From: an uncultured Lachnospiraceae bacterium
Lineage (GTDB): Bacteria > Bacillota > Clostridia > Lachnospirales > Lachnospiraceae
NCBI GenBank assembly: GCA_934402515.1
Contig: CAKRTZ010000034.1
Location: forward strand, 1 to 23,237
Direction of reading: 5' to 3'
Length of the DNA: 23,237 nucleotides
Shown here: positions 1 through 5,956 of the stretch, one piece after another
How the letters are laid out: every line of letters starts with the position of its first letter
Numbering within the stretch: position 1 is the stretch's first letter
Position numbers and translations under genes: made by a program
The notes under the pieces: model-generated
What the model saw: only the letters and a program-made list of their open reading frames with translations
Database searches by the model: none
Told to the model about the DNA's origin: nothing

Positions 1-2
1 AT

Positions 3-50
3 AATCATCCGAAAACGGATCGTTATCCCACGGAAAATCCATTTGCATAA
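3..50 (+). CDS. C-terminal fragment of an unidentified upstream gene (partial)
   Basis: An open frame enters from the left edge and stops at TAA 48-50, reading NHPKTDRYPTENPFA. It is followed 23 bases later by an intrinsic terminator, which fits the end of a plus-strand gene. The fragment is too short to recognise, and another frame is also open from the edge to a TGA at 61-63, so the choice of frame is a guess based on amino acid composition. Confidence 0.3.
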   Translation, partial: NHPKTDRYPTENPFA

Positions 51-71
51 AGAAATAGATTGAGGTAAGAT
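43..71 (+). promoter_or_regulatory. Predicted promoter for the MATE gene, overlapping the upstream terminator
   Basis: TTGCAT (43-48), a 17-base spacer and TAAGAT (66-71) form a sigma-A-like promoter. The expected start near 78 falls inside the 5' arm of the hairpin at 74-98. There is no room for another promoter between that hairpin and the MATE ribosome binding site at 111-117, so this is the likely source of MATE mRNA unless there is read-through. The -10 box is one or two bases off consensus. Confidence 0.45.
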
Positions 72-73
72 TG

Positions 74-108
74 CGGGTGAAGCATAGCACTTCACCCGTA
101 TTTTATTT
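74..108 (+). terminator. Intrinsic terminator of the upstream gene
   Basis: CGGGTGAAG (74-82) pairs perfectly with CTTCACCCG (90-98) across a 7-base loop, and is followed by TATTTTATTT. This is a standard Rho-independent terminator just downstream of the end of the partial gene at the left edge and just upstream of the MATE gene. Confidence 0.85.
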
Positions 109-126
109 GTAGAAAGGTATGTTTTT

Positions 127-1485
127 ATGATTAAAGATTTGACACAAGGAAAACCCATGCGGATTATTATTGGCTTTGCCATTCCTCTTTTGATGGGCAT
201 GCTGTTTCAGCAGTTCTATGCTTTGATGGATACCATCATTGTAGGAAAGACTCTGGGAGTAGATGCACTGGCAGCAGTGGGTTCGACCGGCTCCATTAAC
301 TTTTTGATTATCGGTTTCTGCATGGGTGTCTGTGCGGGCTTTGCTATTCCCATTGCACAGCGTTTCGGAGCAAAAGATTACGATTCCATGCGTAAGTACG
401 TGGCAAATTCCGTCTGGATTTCTGCGATTTTTGCAGTGGTAATGACCATTGCCACAGTGGCTTTGTGCCGTCCTATTTTAATCTGGATGCGAACACCGGA
501 TAATATTTTAGAGGGAGCCTATCGTTATATTGTAGTGATTTTTGCGGGAATTCCGGTAACCTATCTTTATAATCTGTTATCGGGAATTATCCGTTCCCTG
601 GGAGATTCCAAGACACCGGTCTATTTTCTGGTGCTTTCTTCTGTTTTAAATATTGGACTGGATTTTGCTTTTATTCTGGGCTTTCATACCGGTGTGGAGG
701 GTGCAGCTTATGCCACGGTGATTTCCCAGGGGGTATCCGGCGTGCTGTGTTTATTTTATATGCGTAAAAAATATGAGATCCTTAAAATGGATAAGTATGA
801 TTGGAAGTTTGATGGTCATATTGCGGGAATTCTCTGTGGCATGGGTGTTCCCATGGGACTGCAGTATTCCATTACCGCCATCGGCAGCGTTATCCTGCAG
901 AGCGCAGTGAATACGCTGGGTTCCTCCGTGGTTGCCGCTGTCACCGCAGCCGGAAAAATCAATGGATTTCTGGCCTGTCCCTTTGATGCCATGGGATCTA
1001 CCATGGCCACTTACGGTGGACAGAATGTGGGGGCAAAGCGTTTGGACCGTGTATCCCAGGGCTTAAAATCCTGTGTCATTCTGGGGGTGGGATATTCCGT
1101 GATTGCACTGGGAATTGTGCTTTTATTTGCCACACCGCTGGAACTGCTGTTCCTGGATGCCTCTGAAGTAGAAATTCTTGCCAGTGCAAGGACTTTCCTG
1201 ATTGTCAATGTATGCTTTTATATTTTACTGGCACTGGTAAATATCGTCCGTTTCCTGATTCAGGGAATGGGATTCCCCAAGTTTGCTGTCTTTGCCGGCG
1301 TGTTTGAGATGATTGCCAGAGCTTTCGTTGGCTTTTTCCTGGTGCCGGCTTTCGGCTTTATGGCTGCCTGCTTCGCAAGCCCCGCAGCATGGCTTCTGGC
1401 AGATTGCTTTTTGATTCCTGCCTATATCAGTTGTCATAAAAAATTAAAGAGAATTTTTCCCCCATCTGTTGATTCTTCCAATTAA
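127..1485 (+). CDS. MATE family efflux transporter
   Basis: This 452-residue integral membrane protein has the length and about 12 hydrophobic segments expected of multidrug and toxic compound extrusion (MATE) transporters, which export drugs or metabolites in exchange for Na+ or H+. The N-terminal half carries family-typical stretches such as the region around 'FQQFYALMDTIIVGKTLG' (residues 27-44), the usual start of the first MATE repeat, and a second similar repeat begins near residue 235 ('GVPMGLQYSITAIGSVIL'). The ATG at 127 is preceded by AGAAAGG at 111-117, spacing 9. It is convergent with the symporter gene and separated from it by a palindromic element. The substrate cannot be read from sequence; the DinF/NorM-type branch is plausible. 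The function call is family-level only. Confidence 0.93.
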   Translation: MIKDLTQGKPMRIIIGFAIPLLMGMLFQQFYALMDTIIVGKTLGVDALAAVGSTGSINFLIIGFCMGVCAGFAIPIAQRFGAKDYDSMRKYVANSVWISAIFAVVMTIATVALCRPILIWMRTPDNILEGAYRYIVVIFAGIPVTYLYNLLSGIIRSLGDSKTPVYFLVLSSVLNIGLDFAFILGFHTGVEGAAYATVISQGVSGVLCLFYMRKKYEILKMDKYDWKFDGHIAGILCGMGVPMGLQYSITAIGSVILQSAVNTLGSSVVAAVTAAGKINGFLACPFDAMGSTMATYGGQNVGAKRLDRVSQGLKSCVILGVGYSVIALGIVLLFATPLELLFLDASEVEILASARTFLIVNVCFYILLALVNIVRFLIQGMGFPKFAVFAGVFEMIARAFVGFFLVPAFGFMAACFASPAAWLLADCFLIPAYISCHKKLKRIFPPSVDSSN

Positions 1486-1494
1486 ATGAGATAA

Positions 1495-1761
1495 TTTAAA
1501 CTGTGAACGCCCGCTGTGTCGGAATTTCTTTACAATCTGTGGTTTGACGGACGCCTGCTGCATCGCTATCCGTTTGCATTCATGACACGCTCCCGCTTGG
1601 AGAAAAATCGCAGCGGCACATAAGGTGCGAAAGAACCGCACCTAAATGCCGGCGTTTTTCTACAGTCATTCATCGCAAACCGGATAACTCGCCCGCAGGC
1701 TGGTTGTCAATTTAACAGACTCAATGGGGAATTCTCACGCGGGCGTCATTACCTTTAAACT
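1495..1761. repeat. MITE-like imperfect palindromic element between convergent genes
   Basis: The interval is a long imperfect inverted repeat centred near 1633. Matching arm pairs, in order from outside to inside, are ACGCCCGC 1507-1514 with 1739-1746, GAATT 1522-1526 with 1730-1734, TTGAC 1544-1548 with 1706-1710, GCCTGC 1553-1558 with 1695-1700, TATCCG plus TTTGC 1567-1577 with 1675-1686, ATGAC 1582-1586 with 1665-1669, AGAAAAA 1601-1607 with 1655-1661, CGGCA 1614-1618 with 1647-1651 and AGGTGCG 1623-1629 with 1637-1643. The 8-mer TTTAAACT flanks it as a direct repeat at 1495-1502 and 1754-1761, possibly a target duplication. No transposase is encoded. Whether it is multicopy cannot be seen here. 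Confidence 0.7.
1601..1661. terminator. Bidirectional terminator in the core of the palindrome
   Basis: The core of the palindrome forms a branched-free stem: AGAAAAA/TTTTTCT outside, CGGCA/TGCCG in the middle and AGGTGCG/CGCACCT at the tip with a 7-base loop. A T-run follows the stem on both strands (GCGTTTTTCT on plus, GCGATTTTTCT on minus), so it can end transcripts from both the MATE gene and the convergent symporter operon. No other terminator is visible for either gene. Confidence 0.65.
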
Positions 1762-1768
1762 ATATATC

Positions 1769-3319
1769 TTATTTATTCTCTCCATCACCCAGCGCCATGG
1801 ATACCGGCACTTCAATTTTCTTATCATAACAGGCAAAGGCATCGTCCACCAGCTTTTTATCCAGTTTCGGCGTAAACAGACTTACCAACGGAACCAGCAC
1901 CAATCCTGCAATCATGGCGAAAGCGCCACAGTTAATGGGAGACTGCAGCAGTACAGGGAAGGAACTGCGGAACAGCATGTTCAGAACCATGATTCCTGCA
2001 CCGAAGATAAAGCTGACCCAGACGGATGCTTTGGTCACACGCTTGGAATACAAGCCGTACAGGAACGGCGCCAGGAAGGCTCCCGCAAGGGCACCCCAGG
2101 ACACACCCATCAACTGGGCGATAAAGGTGATATTGTTCTTGTACTGCACAATGGCGAGAACTGCAGAGATTGCAATAAACACCACAATCAGCCCACGGAT
2201 GATGCGCACCTGTTTCTTGTCATCCATATCTTTTACCAGATTATCCTTAATCAAATCGATGGTCAGTGTCGAACTGGATGCAATGACCAGAGAGGACAGT
2301 GTGGACATGGAGGCGGATAACACCAGAATTACCACCAGTCCGATGAGCAGCGGGGACAAGTTGGAGAGCATGGTGGGTATCACACTGTCGTAACCCTCTG
2401 CCGCAATATCGATCTGATCAGAATACAGACGTCCAAAACCACCCAGGAAATAGCAGCCGCCGGATACCACTACAGCAAATAAAGTGGAAATCACCGCACC
2501 TTTGTGAATTACATTCTCGCTTTTAATCGCATAGAATTTCTGTACCATCTGTGGCAGACCCCAGGTTCCCAGGGAAGTCAGGATGACCACGCCCAACAGA
2601 TTTAACGGATCAGGACCGAAGAAGGAGGCAAACACACCGGGCGTGGAGGCGGCAGCAGCGTCCTCTACCCGTGCCAGACTGTCCAAGGCACTTAAAAATC
2701 CACCGTTGGCGGAAAGCACCGCAGCAATTACCACCGCGATACCGAATAACATAATCAGTCCCTGAATGAAATCGTTAATGGCAGTTGCCATGTAACCGCC
2801 CGCAATGACATACACACCGGTGAGCACCGACATCAGCACAATACATACCGTGTAGTTGATGTGGAACGCCATGCCAAACAACCGGGATAAACCGTTGTAC
2901 AGGGAGGCGGTGTAGGGAATCAGGAAAATAAAAACAATGATGGATGCACCGATTTTCAGTGCATTGGAATGGAAACGCTGTCCAAAAAATTCTGGCATGG
3001 TGGCGGAATTTAAATGCTGGGTCATAATACGGGTGCGTCTGCCCAGCACCATCCAGGCCAGCAGGGAGCCGATGAACGCGTTGCCCAGACCAATCCAGGT
3101 GGAGGCGATGCCGTATTTCCAGCCAAACTGTCCTGCGTAACCGATAAAGACTACTGCGGAGAAGTAGGAAGTTCCGTAGGCAAAAGCGGTGAGCCAGGGA
3201 CCCACACTTCGTCCACCCAGCACGAATCCGTTTACATCTGTTGCGTTTTTACGGCAGTAAAAGCCGATGGCAACCATTACAGCAAAAAAGCATACAAGCA
3301 TTAAAATCTTCAGTATCAT
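1769..3319 (-). CDS. Sodium:solute symporter family (SSS) transporter
   Basis: The 516-residue protein has about 13 hydrophobic segments and the length typical of the SSS family (TC 2.A.21; PutP, PanF and acetate/pyruvate-type permeases), which import small solutes with Na+. Typical stretches include 'FVLGGRSVGPWLTAFAYGTSYFSA' split around residues 32-55 (the family's GGR followed by a small-residue-rich helix) and 'SASMSTLSSLVIASSS' in the middle of the protein, which corresponds to the Na+-site helix. The ATG at 3319 is preceded by AGGAG with 6-base spacing. It lies 19 bases downstream of the acyl-CoA ligase on the same strand, so the pair is almost certainly one operon: import of a carboxylate followed by activation to its CoA thioester is a reasonable inference. 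The substrate is unknown. Confidence 0.9.
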   Translation of the reverse strand: MILKILMLVCFFAVMVAIGFYCRKNATDVNGFVLGGRSVGPWLTAFAYGTSYFSAVVFIGYAGQFGWKYGIASTWIGLGNAFIGSLLAWMVLGRRTRIMTQHLNSATMPEFFGQRFHSNALKIGASIIVFIFLIPYTASLYNGLSRLFGMAFHINYTVCIVLMSVLTGVYVIAGGYMATAINDFIQGLIMLFGIAVVIAAVLSANGGFLSALDSLARVEDAAAASTPGVFASFFGPDPLNLLGVVILTSLGTWGLPQMVQKFYAIKSENVIHKGAVISTLFAVVVSGGCYFLGGFGRLYSDQIDIAAEGYDSVIPTMLSNLSPLLIGLVVILVLSASMSTLSSLVIASSSTLTIDLIKDNLVKDMDDKKQVRIIRGLIVVFIAISAVLAIVQYKNNITFIAQLMGVSWGALAGAFLAPFLYGLYSKRVTKASVWVSFIFGAGIMVLNMLFRSSFPVLLQSPINCGAFAMIAGLVLVPLVSLFTPKLDKKLVDDAFACYDKKIEVPVSMALGDGENK

Positions 3320-3338
3320 AGTGTTCTCCTGTCTGTGA

Positions 3339-4973
3339 TTAACCTTTGTTCTGAGCTTCTACCAGACGCTCGCCACAGTATTTCTGGCGCAGCTTGGGTT
3401 TCTCAATTTTCCCGGTGGGATTACGGGGAATCTGGTCAAAAATAACCTTGTGGGGGCGTTTGTAACGGGGCAGGGCTTTACAGAAATCGTTGATGTCCTC
3501 CTCGCTGCAGATAGCACCGGGCTTTAACTCAATGATGGCGGCGGCAATTTCGCCCAGACGGTGGTCGGGCAGACCAATCACAGCTACATCATGGATAGCG
3601 GAATGTGTCCGCAGGAAATCCTCAATCTGTACCGGGTAAAGATTTTCGCCACCGCTGATGATGACATCCTTTTTCCGGTCTACCAGGAAGTAGAAACCGT
3701 CCTCATCCTGCATCGCCATATCGCCGGTGTAAAGCCAGCCGTCCTTTAACACCTCGGCAGTTGCCCGCTCATCGTGATAGTAACAGGTCATGACACCGGG
3801 ACCCTTGACACAAAGCTCGCCCACATCTCCCTGTTTCACAGGCTCGCCCTTTTCATCCACAATTTTTACTTCCCAGCCAAATCCGGCTTTGCCGATGGCA
3901 CCCACTTTATTAATATTTTCCACACCCAGATGGACACAGCCGGGTCCGATGGACTCGCTGAGACCGTAGTTGGTGTCGTACTGGTGGTTGGGGAAATATT
4001 TTTTCCAGTGTTTAATCAGACTGGGGGGTACGGGCTGTGCACCGATATGCATCAGTCTCCACTGGGAAAGTTCGTAATCTTCTAATTTCAGTTCGCCGCT
4101 GTCCAGCGCCTCCAGGATGTCCTGCGCCCAGGGAACTAACAGCCACACAATGGTACATTTTTCTTTGGACACCGCATCCAGTATATATTTCGGCTTCGTG
4201 CCCTTCAACAGAACCGCTTTGCCCCCGGACAAAAGAGAACCAAACCAGTGCATTTTCGCTCCGGTATGATAAAGGGGCGGGATGCAGAGGAATACATCAT
4301 CTTTGGTCTGACCGTGATGGTTCTGCTCCACCTTGCAGGCATGTACCAGACTTTCGTGATTATGTAAAATTGCCTTGGGAAAGCCGGTGGTGCCGGAGGA
4401 AAAATAGATGGCGGCATTGTCACTGTCCTTTAAAGGAATCTGGGGTGTCTGGCTGGAGCAGTTGGCAGTGAGGGAAGAATAGTCCTCTGCAAAACTGGGG
4501 CAGTTGTCCCCCACATAGAAAAGCAGGCGGTTTTTGCTGATACGGTCAGCGATTTCCTCCACACGTCCGATGAATTCCGGACCGAAAACCAGAATGTCCA
4601 CATCCGCCAGATTTACACAATATTCAATTTCATCCGGTGCATAACGGAAATTTAAGGGAACGGCGATGGCTCCGGTTTTCAGGATACCGAAGTAAATCGG
4701 CAGCCATTCCAGACAGTTCATCAGCAGAATTGCCACTTTGTCGTCCTTTTTCACTCCTCTGGAGAGCAGAAGGTTGGCGAAACGGTTTGCCTTTTCATTA
4801 AAGACATTCCAGGTGATTTCACGACGGTAGTGGGTGGTGGGATTGGGCTCCATGAGCTCGTACTCTTTCCAGGTCACCCGCCGTTTTTCCTGCACCTCCG
4901 GATTGATTTCCACCAGACAGATGTCATCCCCGTGAAGACGGCAGTTTTGCTCTAAAAGATAAGTAATTGGCAT
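3339..4973 (-). CDS. Class I adenylate-forming acyl-CoA ligase
   Basis: This 544-residue enzyme belongs to the AMP-binding acyl-CoA synthetase superfamily, which activates a carboxylic acid with ATP to an acyl-adenylate and transfers it to CoA. Visible core motifs: the phosphate loop 'YFSSGTTGFPK' (190-200), 'NYGLSES' in the middle, 'DGWLYTGD' and 'DRKKDVIISGGENLYP' at the hinge, and 'NPTGKIEK' with the catalytic lysine near residue 522. An unusual feature is a ~20-residue insertion near the N-terminus that makes the usual 'TW..F' motif appear twice (RRVTWKEY at 31-38 and RREITWNVF at 50-58). The ATG at 4973 follows AAGGGG with 8-base spacing and a clear promoter at 5029-5057. It is first in an operon with the SSS symporter. 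Medium-chain, aromatic, carnitine-like or bile acid substrates are all possible; I cannot choose. Confidence 0.9.
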   Translation of the reverse strand: MPITYLLEQNCRLHGDDICLVEINPEVQEKRRVTWKEYELMEPNPTTHYRREITWNVFNEKANRFANLLLSRGVKKDDKVAILLMNCLEWLPIYFGILKTGAIAVPLNFRYAPDEIEYCVNLADVDILVFGPEFIGRVEEIADRISKNRLLFYVGDNCPSFAEDYSSLTANCSSQTPQIPLKDSDNAAIYFSSGTTGFPKAILHNHESLVHACKVEQNHHGQTKDDVFLCIPPLYHTGAKMHWFGSLLSGGKAVLLKGTKPKYILDAVSKEKCTIVWLLVPWAQDILEALDSGELKLEDYELSQWRLMHIGAQPVPPSLIKHWKKYFPNHQYDTNYGLSESIGPGCVHLGVENINKVGAIGKAGFGWEVKIVDEKGEPVKQGDVGELCVKGPGVMTCYYHDERATAEVLKDGWLYTGDMAMQDEDGFYFLVDRKKDVIISGGENLYPVQIEDFLRTHSAIHDVAVIGLPDHRLGEIAAAIIELKPGAICSEEDINDFCKALPRYKRPHKVIFDQIPRNPTGKIEKPKLRQKYCGERLVEAQNKG

Positions 4974-5000
4974 GATTGTAACCCCTTTGTATAATTTTGC

Positions 5001-5026
5001 ACTTTAACGCGTTTATCCACTAAAGT
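5001..5026 (-). promoter_or_regulatory. Possible repressor operator in the ligase leader
   Basis: Just downstream of the expected start site of the ligase promoter (about 5022 on the minus strand) is the palindrome AACGCGTT (5006-5013), inside the near-symmetric TTTAACGCGTTTA. ACTTTA (5001-5006) and TAAAGT (5021-5026) add a second inverted repeat around it. A CG-centred palindrome in this position resembles LacI-family operators, but no such regulator is encoded in the window and the match is not a formal one. Confidence 0.3.
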
Positions 5027-5028
5027 AA

Positions 5029-5057
5029 AATATAATACAACCAACAGGAAAAGTCAA
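5029..5057 (-). promoter_or_regulatory. Promoter of the acyl-CoA ligase-symporter operon
   Basis: On the minus strand, TTGACT (5057-5052) and TATATT (5034-5029) are separated by exactly 17 bases, a near-consensus sigma-A promoter. It points into the ligase gene and lies back to back with the promoter of the divergent TPR gene, whose -35 begins only 11 bases beyond. Confidence 0.75.
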
Positions 5058-5067
5058 TGTTGGCCGG

Positions 5068-5096
5068 TTGCAAAAGCCAAATTTTTCCCCTATAAT
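5068..5096 (+). promoter_or_regulatory. Promoter of the TPR protein gene
   Basis: TTGCAA (5068-5073), a 17-base spacer and a perfect TATAAT (5091-5096) form a strong plus-strand promoter, giving a start near 5103 and a leader of about 33 bases. It is divergent from the ligase promoter. Confidence 0.75.
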
Positions 5097-5135
5097 TGAA
5101 AAACATGAAAAGATAGGAAAGGCTGGAATTTTTAC

Positions 5136-5672
5136 ATGACCGGACAGGAATTTCTGAAACAGTTGGATGGGTATTTTCGGAAAGGTGAGATGGAGGCGGC
5201 ACAGGATTTTCTCCAGAAAACTTATGCGGAGGCCGTGGGAGAGGGCGATGTGAGTCTGCAGCTTACCGTACTGAATGAAATGATGAGCTATGCCGGAGGA
5301 ACGGATCAGGAGGAGTTCGGAATCGCAGCGGTGACGGAGTGCACCCGGCTGATTCAGGAATACGGACTGCAGGACAATCCTTCTGCGGGAACCATGTGGA
5401 TGAATATGGGAATCACCCTCTACCGTTTCGACCGGGTGGAGGATGCCCTTGCCTGTTACCGGGTGGCAGAGGAGCAGCTTTTAAAACAGTATGAAAAACT
5501 GGACGCTTTGCCGGACAGCACGGAGAAGGGGCAGGCGCTGGGAGATGTGGTGCGGGAACTGGCCTCCTTCTATAGTAAGGTGGCATCTGCCTACGCGAAA
5601 AAGAAAGACTACAAAGAGGCAGAGCAGTATTATAAAAAAGCAGAACAGCTTATAGTCCTACAGGACTATTGA
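5136..5672 (+). CDS. Small tetratricopeptide-repeat (TPR) protein
   Basis: This 178-residue, soluble, helix-rich protein has no signal peptide. The segment 'MWMNMGITLYRFDRVEDALACY' (split at about residues 87-108) and 'YSKVASAYAKKKDYKEAEQYYKKA' (about 149-172) are recognisable TPR units with the small-residue and aromatic spacing of the family; earlier helices are more diverged. TPR proteins act as protein-binding adaptors; the partner is unknown. The ATG at 5136 is preceded by AGGAAAGG (5115-5122) at a rather long spacing of 13, and there is no better in-frame start. It has its own promoter, and the next promoter overlaps its stop codon, so it is probably monocistronic. Confidence 0.75.
   Translation: MTGQEFLKQLDGYFRKGEMEAAQDFLQKTYAEAVGEGDVSLQLTVLNEMMSYAGGTDQEEFGIAAVTECTRLIQEYGLQDNPSAGTMWMNMGITLYRFDRVEDALACYRVAEEQLLKQYEKLDALPDSTEKGQALGDVVRELASFYSKVASAYAKKKDYKEAEQYYKKAEQLIVLQDY
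5652..5669. promoter_or_regulatory. Perfect 18-bp dyad abutting the riboswitch promoter (candidate operator)
   Basis: ATAGTCCT (5652-5659) and AGGACTAT (5662-5669) are perfect inverted repeats around a 2-base centre. The dyad's last base is the first base of the -35 box at 5669-5674. It sits inside the last codons of the TPR gene. Position and symmetry suit a dimeric DNA-binding regulator; an RNA hairpin at the 3' end of the TPR mRNA is the alternative, though no T-run follows. Confidence 0.45.
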
Positions 5673-5697
5673 CTGAAAACTTGCGACATGATATAGT
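5669..5697 (+). promoter_or_regulatory. Promoter of the riboswitch-flotillin unit
   Basis: TTGACT (5669-5674), a 17-base spacer and TATAGT (5692-5697) form a near-consensus promoter. Its -35 box overlaps the TGA stop of the TPR gene (5670-5672). The expected start near 5704 is 7 bases before the first pairing base of the aptamer, so the transcript begins with the riboswitch. Confidence 0.8.
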
Positions 5698-5710
5698 AGT
5701 GACAAGTCAA

Positions 5711-5826
5711 TAAAAGGGAGTAGCGAAACGGTTTCTAAATATGATCTATTACCAAAGAAACCGGGTTTGTTTTTCCGTCAACCGTCAAGATGAGTGACCG
5801 GAACAAATGAGAACGCAAGACTTTTA
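5711..5826 (+). promoter_or_regulatory. yybP-ykoY family (Mn2+) riboswitch aptamer
   Basis: The conserved yybP-ykoY elements appear in order: AAAGGGAGTAGCG (5713-5725), a hairpin CGGTTTCT (5729-5736) with AGAAACCG (5756-5763), TTTGTT (5766-5771) pairing with AACAAA (5802-5807), CGTCAA (5776-5781), a small helix, ACCGG (5797-5801), and GCAAGAC (5815-5821). P1 is TAAAAG (5711-5716) with CTTTTA (5821-5826). These match, from memory, the Lactococcus aptamer of known structure, which senses Mn2+. The 3' strand of P1 is also the 5' arm of the terminator that follows, so a folded, ligand-bound aptamer should prevent termination and turn the downstream gene on. The gene controlled is a flotillin-like protein. 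Confidence 0.88.
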
Positions 5827-5861
5827 TTAGAGCATTACCGCTCTGATAAAGGTCTTTTTTT
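5818..5861 (+). terminator. Riboswitch expression-platform terminator
   Basis: AGACTTTTATTAGAGC (5818-5833) pairs along its full length, with two G-U pairs, with GCTCTGATAAAGGTCT (5840-5855) across a 6-base loop and is followed by a run of Ts to 5861. The 5' arm overlaps the aptamer's GCAAGAC and P1 strand, making the two structures mutually exclusive. Confidence 0.9.
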
Positions 5862-5913
5862 ATACCCAATTTTATTTCTTCTTTTATTGACCATGGAACA
5901 TAAACTTTACAAA

Positions 5914-5940
5914 CCGCTTATGCGGAGCCGGACATCCGGC
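5914..5940 (+). other. Two tandem GC hairpins before the flotillin ribosome binding site
   Basis: CCGC/GCGG (5914-5917, 5922-5925) and GCCGG/CCGGC (5927-5931, 5936-5940), each with a 4-base loop, lie next to each other and end 4 bases before the AGAGAGG ribosome binding site at 5945-5951. They may keep the leader's binding site open or protect the processed mRNA; nothing more is visible between the terminator and the gene. Confidence 0.4.
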
Positions 5941-5956
5941 AGAAAGAGAGGTACTT

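Noticed and set aside
1724..2320. 198-codon plus-strand frame opposite the symporter
   Set aside because: Antisense shadow; His/Gln-rich composition typical of reversed membrane-protein codons.
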